64,000 bases of DNA, taken from positions 1 through 64,000 of the forward strand of contig JANQIX010000057.1 in NCBI GenBank assembly GCA_028281925.1, in the 5' to 3' direction. Source of the stretch: Alphaproteobacteria bacterium (GTDB lineage: Bacteria; Pseudomonadota; Alphaproteobacteria; DSM-16000; Inquilinaceae). The translations under genes were made by a program, and so were the position numbers. How positions within the stretch are numbered: the first letter of the stretch is position 1; the number at the start of each line of letters is the position of its first letter. Under the pieces are notes generated by a model that did not search any database, was not told the origin of the DNA, and worked only from the letters and a program-made list of their open reading frames with translations. Shown in pieces: positions 34,734-44,496 of the stretch.

Positions 34734-35942
34734 GTGACAGTAGACTTTCTCGACCACATCCGGTCGACCTTGGACGACATCCGCGAGGCCGGCCTCTACA
34801 AGCGCGAGCGGGAGATCGTGTCGCCGCAGGCGGGGCACATCACCGTAGCCGCGGCCGGCGGGCGGAAGGCCGATGTCCTGAACCTCTGCGCCAACAACTA
34901 TCTGGGCCTCGCCGACGACCCACGCCTGGTGGAAGCCGCCAAGCGCGCGCTCGATACGGAAGGCTTCGGCATGGCGAGCGTGCGCTTCATCTGCGGCACG
35001 CGCGACACGCATCGGCGGCTGGAGCAGCGGCTGGCGCAGTTCCTCGGCAAGGACGACGCGATCCTGTTCGCCGCCTGCTTCGACGCGAATGGCGGCCTGT
35101 TCGAGCCGCTGTTGAGCGAAGCCGACGCCATCATCTCCGACGCGCTGAACCATGCCTCGATCATCGACGGCATCCGGCTGTGCAAGGCGAAGCGCTATCG
35201 CTACGCCAACCGCGACATGGCCGAACTGGAGGATCGGCTGGAAGAGGCGCAGGAGGACGGTGCCCGGTTCATCATGATCGCGACGGACGGTGTGTTCTCC
35301 ATGGATGGCTATTTCGCGCCGCTGCCGGAGATCTGTGCCCTGGCGCGCAAGCACGGCGCCATGGTGATGGTCGACGACTGCCACGCCACCGGCTTCATCG
35401 GCCCCAGGGGCGCCGGCACGCCGGCACGGTTTGGCGAAACGGACGGCGTCGACATCGTCACCGGCACTCTGGGCAAGGCGCTGGGTGGGGCCATGGGCGG
35501 CTATGTGGCGGCGGCGCAGCCCGTGGTGGACCTGCTGCGCCAGCGGGCGCGGCCTTACCTCTTTTCCAACGCGCTGCCGCCGTCGGTGCTGGAGGCCAGC
35601 CTGGTCGCGCTGGATATCGTCGAAGCCGGTGATGACCTGCGCGCACGGCTGTTCGAGAACACCAATCGGTGGCGCGCCGGGTTGGAGGCGCTGGGCTATA
35701 CCCTGCTGCCCGGCGAACATCCCATCGTCCCCGTCATGTTGGGCGAAGCGCGGCTGGCGCAGGATCTGGCGAGCGCCCTGTTCGACGAAGGCGTCTATGT
35801 CTCCGGCTTCTTCTATCCCGTCGTGCCGAAGGGCCAGGCACGCATCCGCACCCAAATGAATGCCGCCCTGACCGACCAGGACATCGACACCGCGCTGGCC
35901 GCGTTCGGCCGCGCCGGCAAGACCGTAGGAGCCATAGCATGA
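34734..35942 (+). CDS. kbl: glycine C-acetyltransferase (2-amino-3-ketobutyrate CoA ligase)
   Basis: 402 residues from GTG 34734, with taggggg 5 nt upstream. PLP enzyme of the alpha-oxoamine synthase family: [41 protein letters not shown], and the Schiff-base Lys in [17 protein letters not shown]. It cleaves 2-amino-3-oxobutyrate with CoA to glycine and acetyl-CoA. Its stop overlaps the tdh start (ATGA), so both threonine-degradation steps are coupled, as in E. coli kbl-tdh. Confidence 0.96.
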   Translation: MTVDFLDHIRSTLDDIREAGLYKREREIVSPQAGHITVAAAGGRKADVLNLCANNYLGLADDPRLVEAAKRALDTEGFGMASVRFICGTRDTHRRLEQRLAQFLGKDDAILFAACFDANGGLFEPLLSEADAIISDALNHASIIDGIRLCKAKRYRYANRDMAELEDRLEEAQEDGARFIMIATDGVFSMDGYFAPLPEICALARKHGAMVMVDDCHATGFIGPRGAGTPARFGETDGVDIVTGTLGKALGGAMGGYVAAAQPVVDLLRQRARPYLFSNALPPSVLEASLVALDIVEAGDDLRARLFENTNRWRAGLEALGYTLLPGEHPIVPVMLGEARLAQDLASALFDEGVYVSGFFYPVVPKGQARIRTQMNAALTDQDIDTALAAFGRAGKTVGAIA

Positions 35943-36991
35943 GCGGGTCGCCGCCACGAACCATGCGCGCGCTGGTGAAGCCCGAACCCGGCGAAGGGCT
36001 GGTCATGCGCGAAGAGCCGGTACCGGAGATCGGCCCAGGCGACGTGCTGATCCGGGTGCACAAGACCGGCATCTGCGGCACCGACGTGCATATCTGGAAC
36101 TGGGACGACTGGGCCGCGCGAACCATCCACCCGCCCCTGGTGATCGGCCACGAGTTCGCCGGAGAGATCGCGGCCCTCGGCCCCGGCGTCGACAACCTGT
36201 CCGTCGGCCAGCGGGTGTCCGCCGAAGGGCATCTGGTGGGGGCGACCAGCCGGGCGAGCCGCGCCGGCCGCTTCCATCTGGATCCCGACACAAAGGGTGT
36301 GGGCGTCCACGTGCCGGGCGCGTTCGCCGATTATGTCCGCCTGCCGGCCTTCAACGTGGTGCCCCTGCCGGAGGAGGTGGATGACGAGATCGGCGCGATC
36401 CTCGACCCGCTGGGCAACGCCGTGCACACCGTGTTGTCGTTCGACATGGTGGGCGAAGACGTGCTGATCACCGGCGCCGGGCCGATCGGCATTATGGCCG
36501 CAGCCGTCGCCAAATGGGCTGGGGCCCGCCATGTGGTGATCACGGACGTCAACCCTGACCGGCTGGCGCTGGCCGGCCGCGTCACCCCCGCCCGACCGGT
36601 GAACGTGGCGAGCGAAGACCTGCACGAAGTGATGGCGGAGCTTGGCCTGAAAGAAGGCTTCGATATCGGCCTGGAGATGAGCGGCGTGGCCGCGGCGTTC
36701 GAGCAGATGGTCGACACCATGATCATGGGCGGCCGCATCGGCATGCTGGGCCTGCCACCCGGCAAGACGCCGGTCGACTGGGCCAAGATCGTGCTGCGGG
36801 CACTGACCATCAAAGGCATCTACGGCCGCGAGATCTTCGAGACCTGGTACAAGATGATCGTGCTGATCCAGAACGGTTTGGATGTTCGCGGCATCATCAC
36901 CCATCGCTTGCCGGCCGAACGGTTCACCGAGGGATTCGACGCCATGCGATCCGGCGCCTGCGGCAAGGTCGTGCTGGACTGGGGCGTGTGA
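35939..36991 (+). CDS. tdh: L-threonine 3-dehydrogenase lacking the structural zinc cysteines
   Basis: 350 residues from ATG 35939. Zinc alcohol dehydrogenase fold: catalytic Cys in [19 protein letters not shown], a Rossmann motif [12 protein letters not shown] and [15 protein letters not shown] match threonine dehydrogenases. The structural-zinc lobe, normally four cysteines (pattern CGKCRNC then HLC), reads [19 protein letters not shown]: all four are replaced (Gly, Ser, Ser, Asp). The fold must be stabilised without that zinc. It oxidises threonine to 2-amino-3-oxobutyrate for Kbl. Confidence 0.93.
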   Translation: MSGSPPRTMRALVKPEPGEGLVMREEPVPEIGPGDVLIRVHKTGICGTDVHIWNWDDWAARTIHPPLVIGHEFAGEIAALGPGVDNLSVGQRVSAEGHLVGATSRASRAGRFHLDPDTKGVGVHVPGAFADYVRLPAFNVVPLPEEVDDEIGAILDPLGNAVHTVLSFDMVGEDVLITGAGPIGIMAAAVAKWAGARHVVITDVNPDRLALAGRVTPARPVNVASEDLHEVMAELGLKEGFDIGLEMSGVAAAFEQMVDTMIMGGRIGMLGLPPGKTPVDWAKIVLRALTIKGIYGREIFETWYKMIVLIQNGLDVRGIITHRLPAERFTEGFDAMRSGACGKVVLDWGV

Positions 36992-37087
36992 CGATCGCGG
37001 CTGATGGCCGGGTATCCAATAGACATCGACCCGCCACTGTGTGACGGACGTTGAGATAACTATGGGCACGGTTCGAGATGGCGGGAG

Positions 37088-37107
37088 ATGCCCGCCTTCG
37101 CGGGCAT
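37088..37107. repeat. REP-like palindrome between tdh and the LysR gene
   Basis: atgcccgc-cttc-gcgggcat is a perfect 8-bp stem with a cttc loop, followed by gac. This is a very common intergenic palindrome type in proteobacteria. It sits between convergent genes (tdh end 36991, LysR end 37198) and may act as a bidirectional terminator. The remainder of 36992-37197 shows nothing recognisable. Confidence 0.7.
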
Positions 37108-37197
37108 GACAATCTTATGTTTTATCTTCTTGTTGTTCATCAACCATAACGTCGTCCTCGCGGTGGCGAGGGCCTTTCGGGCACGGAGCACCGGAGA

Positions 37198-38109
37198 TCA
37201 CGTTGGCCCCGATCTGTTGACGCCCGTTACAGTCGGCGGGGCCGTCAGGATTTCCCGCACCAGCGGGTTGGGGAACCGGCGGGACTGCGTGATGGCGTAG
37301 AAGCGTTCGGTGATGTCCGGGATGCGGCACCGCTCCACCAAAACGCCGCTGCCCAGCTCGTCACGGACGACCACCGGCGGCACCAGAGTGACGCCGTCGC
37401 TTTCCCGCGCCAGCAGGCGCAGCATGGCCATGTCGTCAACCTCCGCCAGAATGGTCGGGCGGATGCCGGCTAGCTCCAGCACCCGGTCGAAGGCGATGCG
37501 GATTTCGCTGTGCAGGCTGGGCAGCAGCACGGGCACCGCTGCAAGATCGTCCGGAAAGCGGAACGGTCGTTGATCCGATGCCGGCCGGCCGACCAAGCTG
37601 ACCGGTTGTTCCTGCAAGAGATGGCTGTGCCACCGCGTCTCAGCATCGCGTAAGGCCGGCTGGTTGGCCAACACCATGTCCACCGCATGCGCCTCAAGCT
37701 GCGCCAACAGCTCGCGCATGGTGCCGGAGCGGACGATCAGTTCCACATCGCGCCGGCCGATCAGGGGCCGCAGCAGGCCGAGCTGGAAGTTGCGGGACAG
37801 CGTGGTGATGGCGCCAACCCTCAGCACCTGTCGCTCCAGCCCGCTGCGGCCGCCGAGCGTGCTCAGCAACTCCTCGCCCGCCTGAAACACGGTGTCGGCG
37901 TAGTCCAGCGCGATCCGCCCCGCCTCGGTCAGCTTGAGACTCCGGCCCTGGCGGTCGAACAGGGCGTGACCCAGCTGATCTTCCAGCTTCTTCACCTGCA
38001 CCGACAGGGCGGATTGGGAGACGTTCAGGCGCTCCGCGGCTTGCGTCAGATTGCCCGTATGCGCGATCGCCCAGAAGTAGCGCAGGTGGTGGTAGTTCAG
38101 ATGGATCAT
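37198..38109 (-). CDS. LysR-family regulator of the dab operon
   Basis: 303 residues. The N-terminal HTH is NLTQAAERLNVSQSALSVQVKKLE (about 19-42), of a NhaR-like subtype (LNYHHLRYFWAIAHTGNLT); a LysR substrate-binding domain follows (about 95-295). Divergent from dabB by 100 bp with a palindromic site between. DAB operons elsewhere are known to carry an adjacent LysR gene, so control of CO2-responsive expression is likely but inferred. Confidence 0.9.
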   Translation of the reverse strand: MIHLNYHHLRYFWAIAHTGNLTQAAERLNVSQSALSVQVKKLEDQLGHALFDRQGRSLKLTEAGRIALDYADTVFQAGEELLSTLGGRSGLERQVLRVGAITTLSRNFQLGLLRPLIGRRDVELIVRSGTMRELLAQLEAHAVDMVLANQPALRDAETRWHSHLLQEQPVSLVGRPASDQRPFRFPDDLAAVPVLLPSLHSEIRIAFDRVLELAGIRPTILAEVDDMAMLRLLARESDGVTLVPPVVVRDELGSGVLVERCRIPDITERFYAITQSRRFPNPLVREILTAPPTVTGVNRSGPT

Positions 38110-38114
38110 CCCAT

Positions 38115-38133
38115 CGTTCTACGAGATAGAACG
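38115..38133. promoter_or_regulatory. candidate LysR operator
   Basis: cgttcta-cgaga-tagaacg is a perfect 7-bp inverted repeat and contains the T-N11-A core expected for LysR regulators. It lies 6 bp upstream of the LysR start and about 77 bp upstream of dabB, positioned for autoregulation and divergent control. A nearby AT-rich stretch (atatatgaattatac, 38144-38158) may hold promoter -10 elements. Confidence 0.6.
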
Positions 38134-38209
38134 AAAAACGGCAATATATGAATTATACGGAACATTGTGCAGCGCATATATCAGCGTCCGACTCTCGCCG
38201 GAGGACGCT

Positions 38210-39820
38210 ATGGCAACTCTCATACCCATAATCGCGGGGCTTGTGCCCCTTGCCTTGATCATCGTCGGCCTGGTGCCGTCGACCCGCGCCAACCGCAACC
38301 CGGCCGGCATGGCCCGCCTCGCCGGCGTCGCAGCGTCGGCCGGTCTTGCGCTTGCGGCGCTTGCGGCCGTGCTGCTGATCGTCGACACGACCGGCACGTC
38401 TCACGCCATCGGGATCGGTGCCAGCGGCCTGGGGCTCGGTGTCTATTACGACGCGCTGACGGCCGTCATGGTGCTGCTGGTGTCGTTCGTCGGCCTGATC
38501 GTCGTGCTCTACAGCCGCAACTATCTGGATGGCGACCCGGATCACGGCCGCTTCCTGAAATGGCTGTGCCTCACCCTGGCGGCCGTGCTGACGCTGATCG
38601 TCTCCGGCAATCTGCTGCAGTTTACGCTCGCCTGGATCGCCACCAGCATGTGTCTGCACCAGCTTCTGGTGTTCTATCCCGGCCGCCCGGCAGCACAACT
38701 GGCTGCGCGCAAGAAATTCATCGCCAGCCGGCTTGGCGACGCCTGCCTGATCGGGGCGATGGTGCTGGTCTACAACGCCTTCGGCAGCCTGGACTTCTCC
38801 ACCGTGTTCGCCGCAGCGGACACGATGCGCGGCACGGAAGCCACGCCCGCCGGCCTGCATTGGGTCGCCGTGCTGCTGGTCTTCGGCGCGCTGCTGAAGT
38901 CGGCGCAGTTCCCGTTCCACGGCTGGCTGACGGAAGTGATGGAAACGCCGACGCCCGTGTCGGCGCTGCTCCACGCCGGCATCATCAACGCCGGCGGGTT
39001 CCTGATCCTGCGGTTGAGCGACATCATCGCGCTCTCCATGCCGGCGCTCGACGTGCTGGCCGTGGTCGGTGGCTTCACCGCGCTCTTCGCCTCCGTCGTG
39101 ATGCTGACCCAGACCAGCATCAAGGTCTCGCTTGCCTGGTCCACCATCGCGCAGATGGGCTTCATGATGCTGCAATGCGGCCTCGGTGCCTTCTCCGCCG
39201 CCGTCCTGCACATTGTCGCCCACTCGCTCTACAAGGCGCACGCATTCCTGTCGTCCGGCAGCGTGATCGACCTCTCGCGCGCGTCGTGGGTGCCCACCAC
39301 CGGCAAGCCCTACCCGGCCCGGCTGCTGATGGGCATGAGCTGTGCGGTGGCCCTCACCTGGGTCGTCAGCTCGGCCTTCGGCGCATCGCTGACCGAGGCG
39401 CCCGGCGTCTTCGTGCTCGGCGCGATCCTGGTGATGGGGGTCACGCATCTGGTCACCAACGCCATCGGCGATCGGCCGATCGGCTTCGTGATCGGCCGCG
39501 GCTTCGCGCTGGCAACGGCCGTAGCCGTCGCGTACTTCGCGCTGCAGGTCGGTGCGGAATGGCTGCTGGCCGACGCCCTGCCGGCGACGCAGGCGATGCG
39601 CGGGCCGATCGACCTTGCGATCGTCGCCCTGGTGATCGTCTCTTTCGGCGCCGTCACGGTGCTGCAGAACACCATGGCCACCCGCGTCGCCGACCCACGG
39701 TGGCAGGCGATCTACGTCCACCTCTTCAACGGGTTCTACGTGAACGCCGCCAGCAATCGGCTGGTCCAGCGCCTGTGGCCCGTTTCCCAGACACCGGCCA
39801 CGAAAGGAGCCCAGGCATGA
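38210..39820 (+). CDS. dabB: DabB, cation-translocating subunit of the DAB bicarbonate pump
   Basis: 536 residues from ATG 38210 (MATLIPIIAGLVPLAL), preceded by ggagga (38200-38205). Proton-conducting antiporter fold (NuoL/MrpA-like), with many helices, the key Lys in LLKSAQFPFHGWLTEVMETP, and HSLYKAHAFLSSGS with its His/Lys pair. No other complex I subunits are present. With DabA it forms the membrane complex that drives CO2 hydration and inorganic carbon uptake. The stop overlaps the dabA start (ATGA). Confidence 0.93.
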   Translation: MATLIPIIAGLVPLALIIVGLVPSTRANRNPAGMARLAGVAASAGLALAALAAVLLIVDTTGTSHAIGIGASGLGLGVYYDALTAVMVLLVSFVGLIVVLYSRNYLDGDPDHGRFLKWLCLTLAAVLTLIVSGNLLQFTLAWIATSMCLHQLLVFYPGRPAAQLAARKKFIASRLGDACLIGAMVLVYNAFGSLDFSTVFAAADTMRGTEATPAGLHWVAVLLVFGALLKSAQFPFHGWLTEVMETPTPVSALLHAGIINAGGFLILRLSDIIALSMPALDVLAVVGGFTALFASVVMLTQTSIKVSLAWSTIAQMGFMMLQCGLGAFSAAVLHIVAHSLYKAHAFLSSGSVIDLSRASWVPTTGKPYPARLLMGMSCAVALTWVVSSAFGASLTEAPGVFVLGAILVMGVTHLVTNAIGDRPIGFVIGRGFALATAVAVAYFALQVGAEWLLADALPATQAMRGPIDLAIVALVIVSFGAVTVLQNTMATRVADPRWQAIYVHLFNGFYVNAASNRLVQRLWPVSQTPATKGAQA

Positions 39821-42369
39821 GCACGCACCTCGCCCGCAAACCCGATCCCGTGGCCGACGATATGGACGGCTCGGCCCCGGTCGCCGCTCCCCTCAACGAC
39901 AACGCCGCCGCGTTGGATGCAGCAATCGGCAAAGCCCGCAACCGCGTCGCCCCGGTCTGGCCGCTGAAGCACTTCGTTGCCGTCAACCCGTTCCTGGGGC
40001 TGACAGAGCAGCGCTTCGAAGCGGCCTGCGCAACGATGCGGCAGGTGACGGGCACTGACATGCTGATGCCGCGGTCCTACTACCGCGACCTGATCGCCGA
40101 AGGGCGCATCAGCGATGACGACCTGAGCCGGGCCATCGCCGGCAGTCCTTCGGTCGGGCAGGCGCCCAGGGATGTCGACGCCCTCAAGCGGTCCATCGCG
40201 ATCGACGCATCTGCGGACGGTTCAGCGGTGTCCACGGTCGCTGAGGTGCTGGACAGCACGCTGGGCACGGCAACGGCCCCCTTCCTGGTCGAGGACATCG
40301 CCAAATGGTGCGCGGCCTATTGGGACGACGGCCAGGCCGCCTGGCGCATGCCCTGGCGCAGCCTGCCGCCCTATCGCGCCTGGCGGGCCAGCGCTGCCAT
40401 CGACCGGGCACCGGATGTCATGGGCCTCAAGGGCTATCGCCGCATTGTCGCCTCGCTGCCGGAAGACCCCGTGGCGGCTATCAAGGGGGCGGTCGATGCC
40501 CTGGGCCTGCCGGCCGCGGCGCTGGACGGCTATCTGCACCGCGCGCTGTCGAGCATTGCCGGCTGGGCGGCCTATGGACGCTATCTCGCCTGGAACAAGG
40601 AACTCTATGGCGAGCAGGACGACACGGTCGTCCAGCTTCTGGCGATCCGCCTGGCCTGGGATCACGCCCTGTTCGCCCTGAACAAGGATCCGGCATTCCG
40701 CACCGCTTGGGCCGAAGCCGCCGCGGGGATGGGTCAGACCACAGGCGCGGCAATCATGACCCGCGATACGGCCGTCGACACGATCCTGCAATCCGCCTTC
40801 GAGATCGCTTTCCAGCGCGACCTTGTCGCCAAGGTCGTTGCGGACAAGGCTGGGGCTGCGAAGACACCGGCTCGCAAGCCGGTGCAGGCTGCGTTCTGCA
40901 TCGATGTCCGGTCCGAGATCTTCCGTCGTGCGCTGGAAACCGCAGCACCGGAGGCCGAGACCATCGGCTTCGCCGGCTTCTTCGGCTTCCCGCTGGAATA
41001 TGTGCCGATCGGGCATGAGCATGGTGGTGCCCAATGCCCGGTGCTGCTGACGCCGAAATTCGTGGTGCGCGAGGCAGTGGCCGATACCGACGACGAGGAG
41101 ATGTCGGAGATCCTGGGTCTGCGCCTGTTGCGGCGGCGCGCAGCGAAAGCGTGGAAGTCATTCAAGAGCTCGGCCGTCTCCTCCTTCGTCTATGTGGAGA
41201 CCATCGGTCTTGCGTTCGCCGCCAAACTGATCGGGGACGCCGCCCATATCACCCGGACGGTCGCCCATCCCAGCGTCGACGGCTTGGATGCAACCGTGTT
41301 GGACCGCGTCCGCCCCTCTCTGGAGCGCGGCACGCTGAAGGGTCGGCAGACCGGATTCACGGCGGACGAACGCGTCGACATGGCGGCGGCCGTCTTGGGC
41401 GCCATGATGCTGACGCGCGATTTCGCCCGCCTGGTGATGCTGACGGGCCATGGCAGCACCACGGTGAACAACCCGCACGCCTCGGGCCTCGACTGCGGCG
41501 CCTGCGGCGGCCACACGGGCGAGGCGAACGCCCGCGTGGCGGCGGCGATCCTGAACGACCGGGGCGTGCGCGCCGGCCTGGTGGAGCGCGGCATCGTCAT
41601 CCCCGACGACACCTGGTTCCTGGGCTGCCTGCACGACACGACGACGGACGAGATCACGATCTTCGACCGTAACCGCATCCCGGCCTCCCATCGGGAAGAC
41701 CTGGAGCGGCTGGATACGTGGCTCAAGACCGCATCGGCGCGCGCGAGAGCGGAACGGTCTGCGCTGCTGGGCATCAACGGTACTCAGGGCGTCGACGGCA
41801 AGGTGATCGCGCGCAGCAAAGACTGGTCGCAGGTGCGGCCCGAATGGGGCTTGGCCGGAAACGCCGCCTTCATCGCCGCACCACGTGACCGGACGCGGGG
41901 CCTCGACCTTGGTGGCCGGGCCTTCCTGCACAACTACGACTGGCGCCAGGACGAAGGCTGGGGCGTGCTGGAACTGATCATGACGGCACCCATGGTCGTG
42001 GCGAGCTGGATCAACCTCCAGTACTACGGCTCCACCGTGAACAACCGGGCCTTCGGCTGCGGCAACAAGGTGCTGCACAACGTGGTCGGCACGCTGGGAG
42101 TGCTGGAAGGCAATGGCGGCGACCTGCGCACGGGCCTGCCCTGGCAGTCGGTGCATGACGGCAAACGCCTGGTGCACGAGCCGCTACGCCTTAATGTGTT
42201 CATCGAAGCGCCGCTGGCGGAGATCGAGCGCATCATCAACAAGCATGCCGCCGTGGCCGAGCTGGTGGACAATGGCTGGGTGCATCTGTTCGCGCTGACC
42301 GACGAAGGCCGGCAGTGCCACCGCTATACCGGCGGCCTTCAGTGGCAGACGCCGGCGATGGCGGCGTAG
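39817..42369 (+). CDS. dabA: DabA (DUF2309), beta-carbonic-anhydrase-like subunit
   Basis: 850 residues from ATG 39817. Large soluble protein with WPLKHFVAVNPFLGLTEQ near the start. Zinc site elements known from Halothiobacillus DabA are present: Cys and Asp in FCIDVRSEIFRRALE, His in MLTGHGSTTVNNPHA, and Cys in LDCGACGGHTGEAN. The arrangement resembles a beta-carbonic anhydrase active site coupled to DabB. It supplies bicarbonate for carboxylation reactions; no carboxysome or Rubisco genes are in the window, so anaplerotic use is also possible. Confidence 0.95.
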   Translation: MSTHLARKPDPVADDMDGSAPVAAPLNDNAAALDAAIGKARNRVAPVWPLKHFVAVNPFLGLTEQRFEAACATMRQVTGTDMLMPRSYYRDLIAEGRISDDDLSRAIAGSPSVGQAPRDVDALKRSIAIDASADGSAVSTVAEVLDSTLGTATAPFLVEDIAKWCAAYWDDGQAAWRMPWRSLPPYRAWRASAAIDRAPDVMGLKGYRRIVASLPEDPVAAIKGAVDALGLPAAALDGYLHRALSSIAGWAAYGRYLAWNKELYGEQDDTVVQLLAIRLAWDHALFALNKDPAFRTAWAEAAAGMGQTTGAAIMTRDTAVDTILQSAFEIAFQRDLVAKVVADKAGAAKTPARKPVQAAFCIDVRSEIFRRALETAAPEAETIGFAGFFGFPLEYVPIGHEHGGAQCPVLLTPKFVVREAVADTDDEEMSEILGLRLLRRRAAKAWKSFKSSAVSSFVYVETIGLAFAAKLIGDAAHITRTVAHPSVDGLDATVLDRVRPSLERGTLKGRQTGFTADERVDMAAAVLGAMMLTRDFARLVMLTGHGSTTVNNPHASGLDCGACGGHTGEANARVAAAILNDRGVRAGLVERGIVIPDDTWFLGCLHDTTTDEITIFDRNRIPASHREDLERLDTWLKTASARARAERSALLGINGTQGVDGKVIARSKDWSQVRPEWGLAGNAAFIAAPRDRTRGLDLGGRAFLHNYDWRQDEGWGVLELIMTAPMVVASWINLQYYGSTVNNRAFGCGNKVLHNVVGTLGVLEGNGGDLRTGLPWQSVHDGKRLVHEPLRLNVFIEAPLAEIERIINKHAAVAELVDNGWVHLFALTDEGRQCHRYTGGLQWQTPAMAA

Positions 42370-42375
42370 GGAAAC

Positions 42376-42413
42376 GGTGTCGACTCCGCGCCGCCTCGCG
42401 CGGAGTCGACACC
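42376..42413 (+). terminator. hairpin terminator after dabA
   Basis: A perfect 15-bp stem, ggtgtcgactccgcg and its complement, with an 8-nt loop (ccgcctcg), starts 6 bp after the dabA stop. There is no following T-run, so it could be a Rho-assisted terminator or an mRNA-stabilising hairpin. Confidence 0.7.
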
Positions 42414-42533
42414 ACCCGCGCCCACCGCTACTCTTCCCGATTGCAACGAAAAACCGGCGATAGGGCGCCTGGCCGATCGGCCTGATGGATCGGCAACCCG
42501 CCTGAACGCCGGCGCCGGATCGGGGGGCGAGCG

Positions 42534-43712
42534 GTGGGGGAAGCGGCGAACAAGCTGGTCATTCGCAATATCGGGCTGGTGCTGTCGGGGCGGCTGGAAC
42601 AGCCGATCCTGGATGCGGACTGCATCGTCTGCCGCAACGGCACCATCGCCGCCGTGGGGTACGAGCAGGACCTGGATACCGGCCAGGCCGACACGGTGGT
42701 CGACGCCAGGGGCGTGACCGTGGCGCCGGGCCTGATCGACAGCCATGTGCACCCAGTGATCGGCGACTACACGCCCCGCCAGCAGCAGCTCAACTGGATC
42801 GACAGCTGCCTGCACGGCGGAGTCACCACGATGATCTCGGCGGGCGAGGTGCACATGCCCGGCCGGCCGAAGGACCTGGTTGGCCTGAAGGCCATGGCGA
42901 TCGCCTCTCAGCGCTGGTACGAGAACCTGCGCCCCTCCGGCGTCAAGGTGCATGCCGGCGCGCCCGTGATCGAGCACGGGATGGAGGAGGAGGATTTCCG
43001 CGACCTGGCCGATGCCGGCGTGAAGCTGTTGGGCGAGGTCGGCCTGGGCTCGGTCAAGACCGGCGAGACGGCGCAGCAGATGGTGGCCTGGGCGCGCAAA
43101 TACGGGATCCAGTCGACCATCCACACCGGCGGCCCGTCCATCCCCGGCTCCGGCCTGATCGACAAGGATGTGGTGCTGGCGGCCGATGCCGATATCATCG
43201 GCCACATCAACGGTGGACACACCGCCCTGCCGGACGATCAGATCGTCTGCCTGTGCGAGCAGTGTCGCCGCGGCATCGAGCTGGTGCACAACGGCAATGA
43301 ACGCTCCGCCCTGTTGGCGCTGCGCACGGCGCGGGAACTGGATCAGCTCGAGCGCGTCATCCTGGGCACCGACGCGCCCGCCGGGTCCGGCGTGCAGCCG
43401 CTGGGCATCCTGCGCATGATCGCCATGCTGTCGTCGCTGGGCGACGTGCCGGCGGAGATCGCGGTCTGCTTCGCCACCGGCAACACCGCACGCATGCGCG
43501 GTTTCGACTGCGGCATCATCGAGCCGGGCCGCGCGGCCGACTTCGTGATCCTGGACCGCGCCCAGCATGCGCCGGGCGCCAACATCCTGGAGTCGATCCA
43601 GCAGGGCAACCTGCCCGGCGTCGGCATGACCGTGATCGACGGCATCATCCGCAGCCACCGCAGCCGCAACACGCCGCCGGCAACGACATTGCCGGAGGTG
43701 GTGACCGGGTGA
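42534..43712 (+). CDS. ena: enamidase-like amidohydrolase (6-oxo-tetrahydronicotinate hydrolase)
   Basis: 392 residues from GTG 42534, with a G-rich ribosome site. Amidohydrolase superfamily: metal-binding HxH in APGLIDSHVHPVIG, LLGEVGLGSVKTG, IHTGGPS, GHINGGHTALPD and the catalytic Asp in ILGTDAPAGSGV. The pattern matches Eubacterium barkeri enamidase, which opens 1,4,5,6-tetrahydro-6-oxonicotinate to 2-formylglutarate and ammonia. This fits the minus-strand operon, which encodes the hydroxylase and the ring reductase. Steps after 2-formylglutarate are not encoded nearby. Confidence 0.85.
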   Translation: MGEAANKLVIRNIGLVLSGRLEQPILDADCIVCRNGTIAAVGYEQDLDTGQADTVVDARGVTVAPGLIDSHVHPVIGDYTPRQQQLNWIDSCLHGGVTTMISAGEVHMPGRPKDLVGLKAMAIASQRWYENLRPSGVKVHAGAPVIEHGMEEEDFRDLADAGVKLLGEVGLGSVKTGETAQQMVAWARKYGIQSTIHTGGPSIPGSGLIDKDVVLAADADIIGHINGGHTALPDDQIVCLCEQCRRGIELVHNGNERSALLALRTARELDQLERVILGTDAPAGSGVQPLGILRMIAMLSSLGDVPAEIAVCFATGNTARMRGFDCGIIEPGRAADFVILDRAQHAPGANILESIQQGNLPGVGMTVIDGIIRSHRSRNTPPATTLPEVVTG

Positions 43713-43778
43713 GCACCAAGACGCAGGTCGGATGTGGCCGAAGCCGAAGTCCGACGCTGATGCCCAGTCATGCTGAGA

Positions 43779-43815
43779 GGACCGTTGGATCGCGCGCCGC
43801 TTGATCCGACCCACG
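43779..43815. repeat. REP-like palindrome, copy A
   Basis: An imperfect inverted repeat, ggaccgttggatcgcg...cttgatccgacccacg, that resembles the copy at 44444-44482. This intergenic family (translating as VGRIKR.AI) is widespread in proteobacteria. It lies between the convergent enamidase and PH-like genes. Confidence 0.65.
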
Positions 43816-43868
43816 CGGCTGCCGACCATTGTGGCTGTGGCAAAGGGCGAAGAGATTCGATTGGGCTG

Positions 43869-44321
43869 TCAACGAGCCGTCAGGTTTTGGAAGGCGGCCG
43901 CCAAATCTTGCGGACTCTGGCTCGGTGGAACGTGCAGACCTGCGCCCGAGCCGTCGGCAAACTTGACCATCATGATCTTGCTGCCGCGGTCGTATTCGAT
44001 CGAGGTAACCTGCCCGATCGGCCATTCGGCGGTCAGGTTCTTCGCGCGGCCGATAGCGAATCGTTTCTTGAAGAAAAGCAGCCTCTTGCTGGTAAGCGCG
44101 ACAACACCGGTGTCACGCAACGGGGCGGCCATGCCTTCAGCGGCGCCCATGTCAGTGCTCCACGTCTCGATCTGAACGCCTCCCGCCGGGTTTGGATCCG
44201 CCACCCGGTTGGCCGCATTCACAAATCTCCTGCTCAGGCCATAGGAAGCATGGAACACTTCCTCATCCGGCGCGATCGCTTCATGCCTGCGGACACCGTT
44301 GGTCATGCGCCAGTAAGTCAT
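43869..44321 (-). CDS. PH-like (GRAM/bPH) domain protein
   Basis: 150 residues, soluble. The second half has the strand pattern of a bacterial PH-like domain: DTGVVALTSKRLLFFKKRF, then EWPIGQVTSIEYDRGSKIMM and VKFADGSGAGLHV. It starts at ATG 44321. It is flanked on both sides by REP-like palindromes, so it may be a lone insertion between the nicotinate genes. Function unknown; such domains bind lipids or act in stress-related proteins. Confidence 0.7.
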   Translation of the reverse strand: MTYWRMTNGVRRHEAIAPDEEVFHASYGLSRRFVNAANRVADPNPAGGVQIETWSTDMGAAEGMAAPLRDTGVVALTSKRLLFFKKRFAIGRAKNLTAEWPIGQVTSIEYDRGSKIMMVKFADGSGAGLHVPPSQSPQDLAAAFQNLTAR

Positions 44322-44443
44322 TGAGCTTTATCTATTATCCCGGGAGTACCCGGCGGTGATTTCGGATATCGTCGAGGATGCCTTTGTGGGCGTGTTGACG
44401 CAACTGGCGAGGCATCAGGGTGTGGGAGTTGGCGGCGGGATGA

Positions 44444-44482
44444 GTAGGATCGTCGGATCGCGCTCCGCTTGATCCGACCTAC
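44444..44482. repeat. REP-like palindrome, copy B
   Basis: gtaggatcgtcggatcgcg...cttgatccgacctac; the outer gtagg/cctac and inner ggatc/gatcc pair to form a hairpin. Second copy of the element at 43779-43815. It lies 15 bp after the MarR stop and could terminate the long minus-strand operon. Confidence 0.7.
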
Positions 44483-44496
44483 GTCGCCCAGGCATG

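Noticed and set aside
34542..35957. A 471-codon minus-strand frame
   Set aside because: Fully antisense to kbl, which has all catalytic motifs.
38167..42369. A continuous 1400-codon frame spanning dabB and dabA
   Set aside because: Its first 550 codons lie in the wrong frame over dabB, which is a clear membrane protein; dabA proper starts at 39817 with an ATGA overlap.
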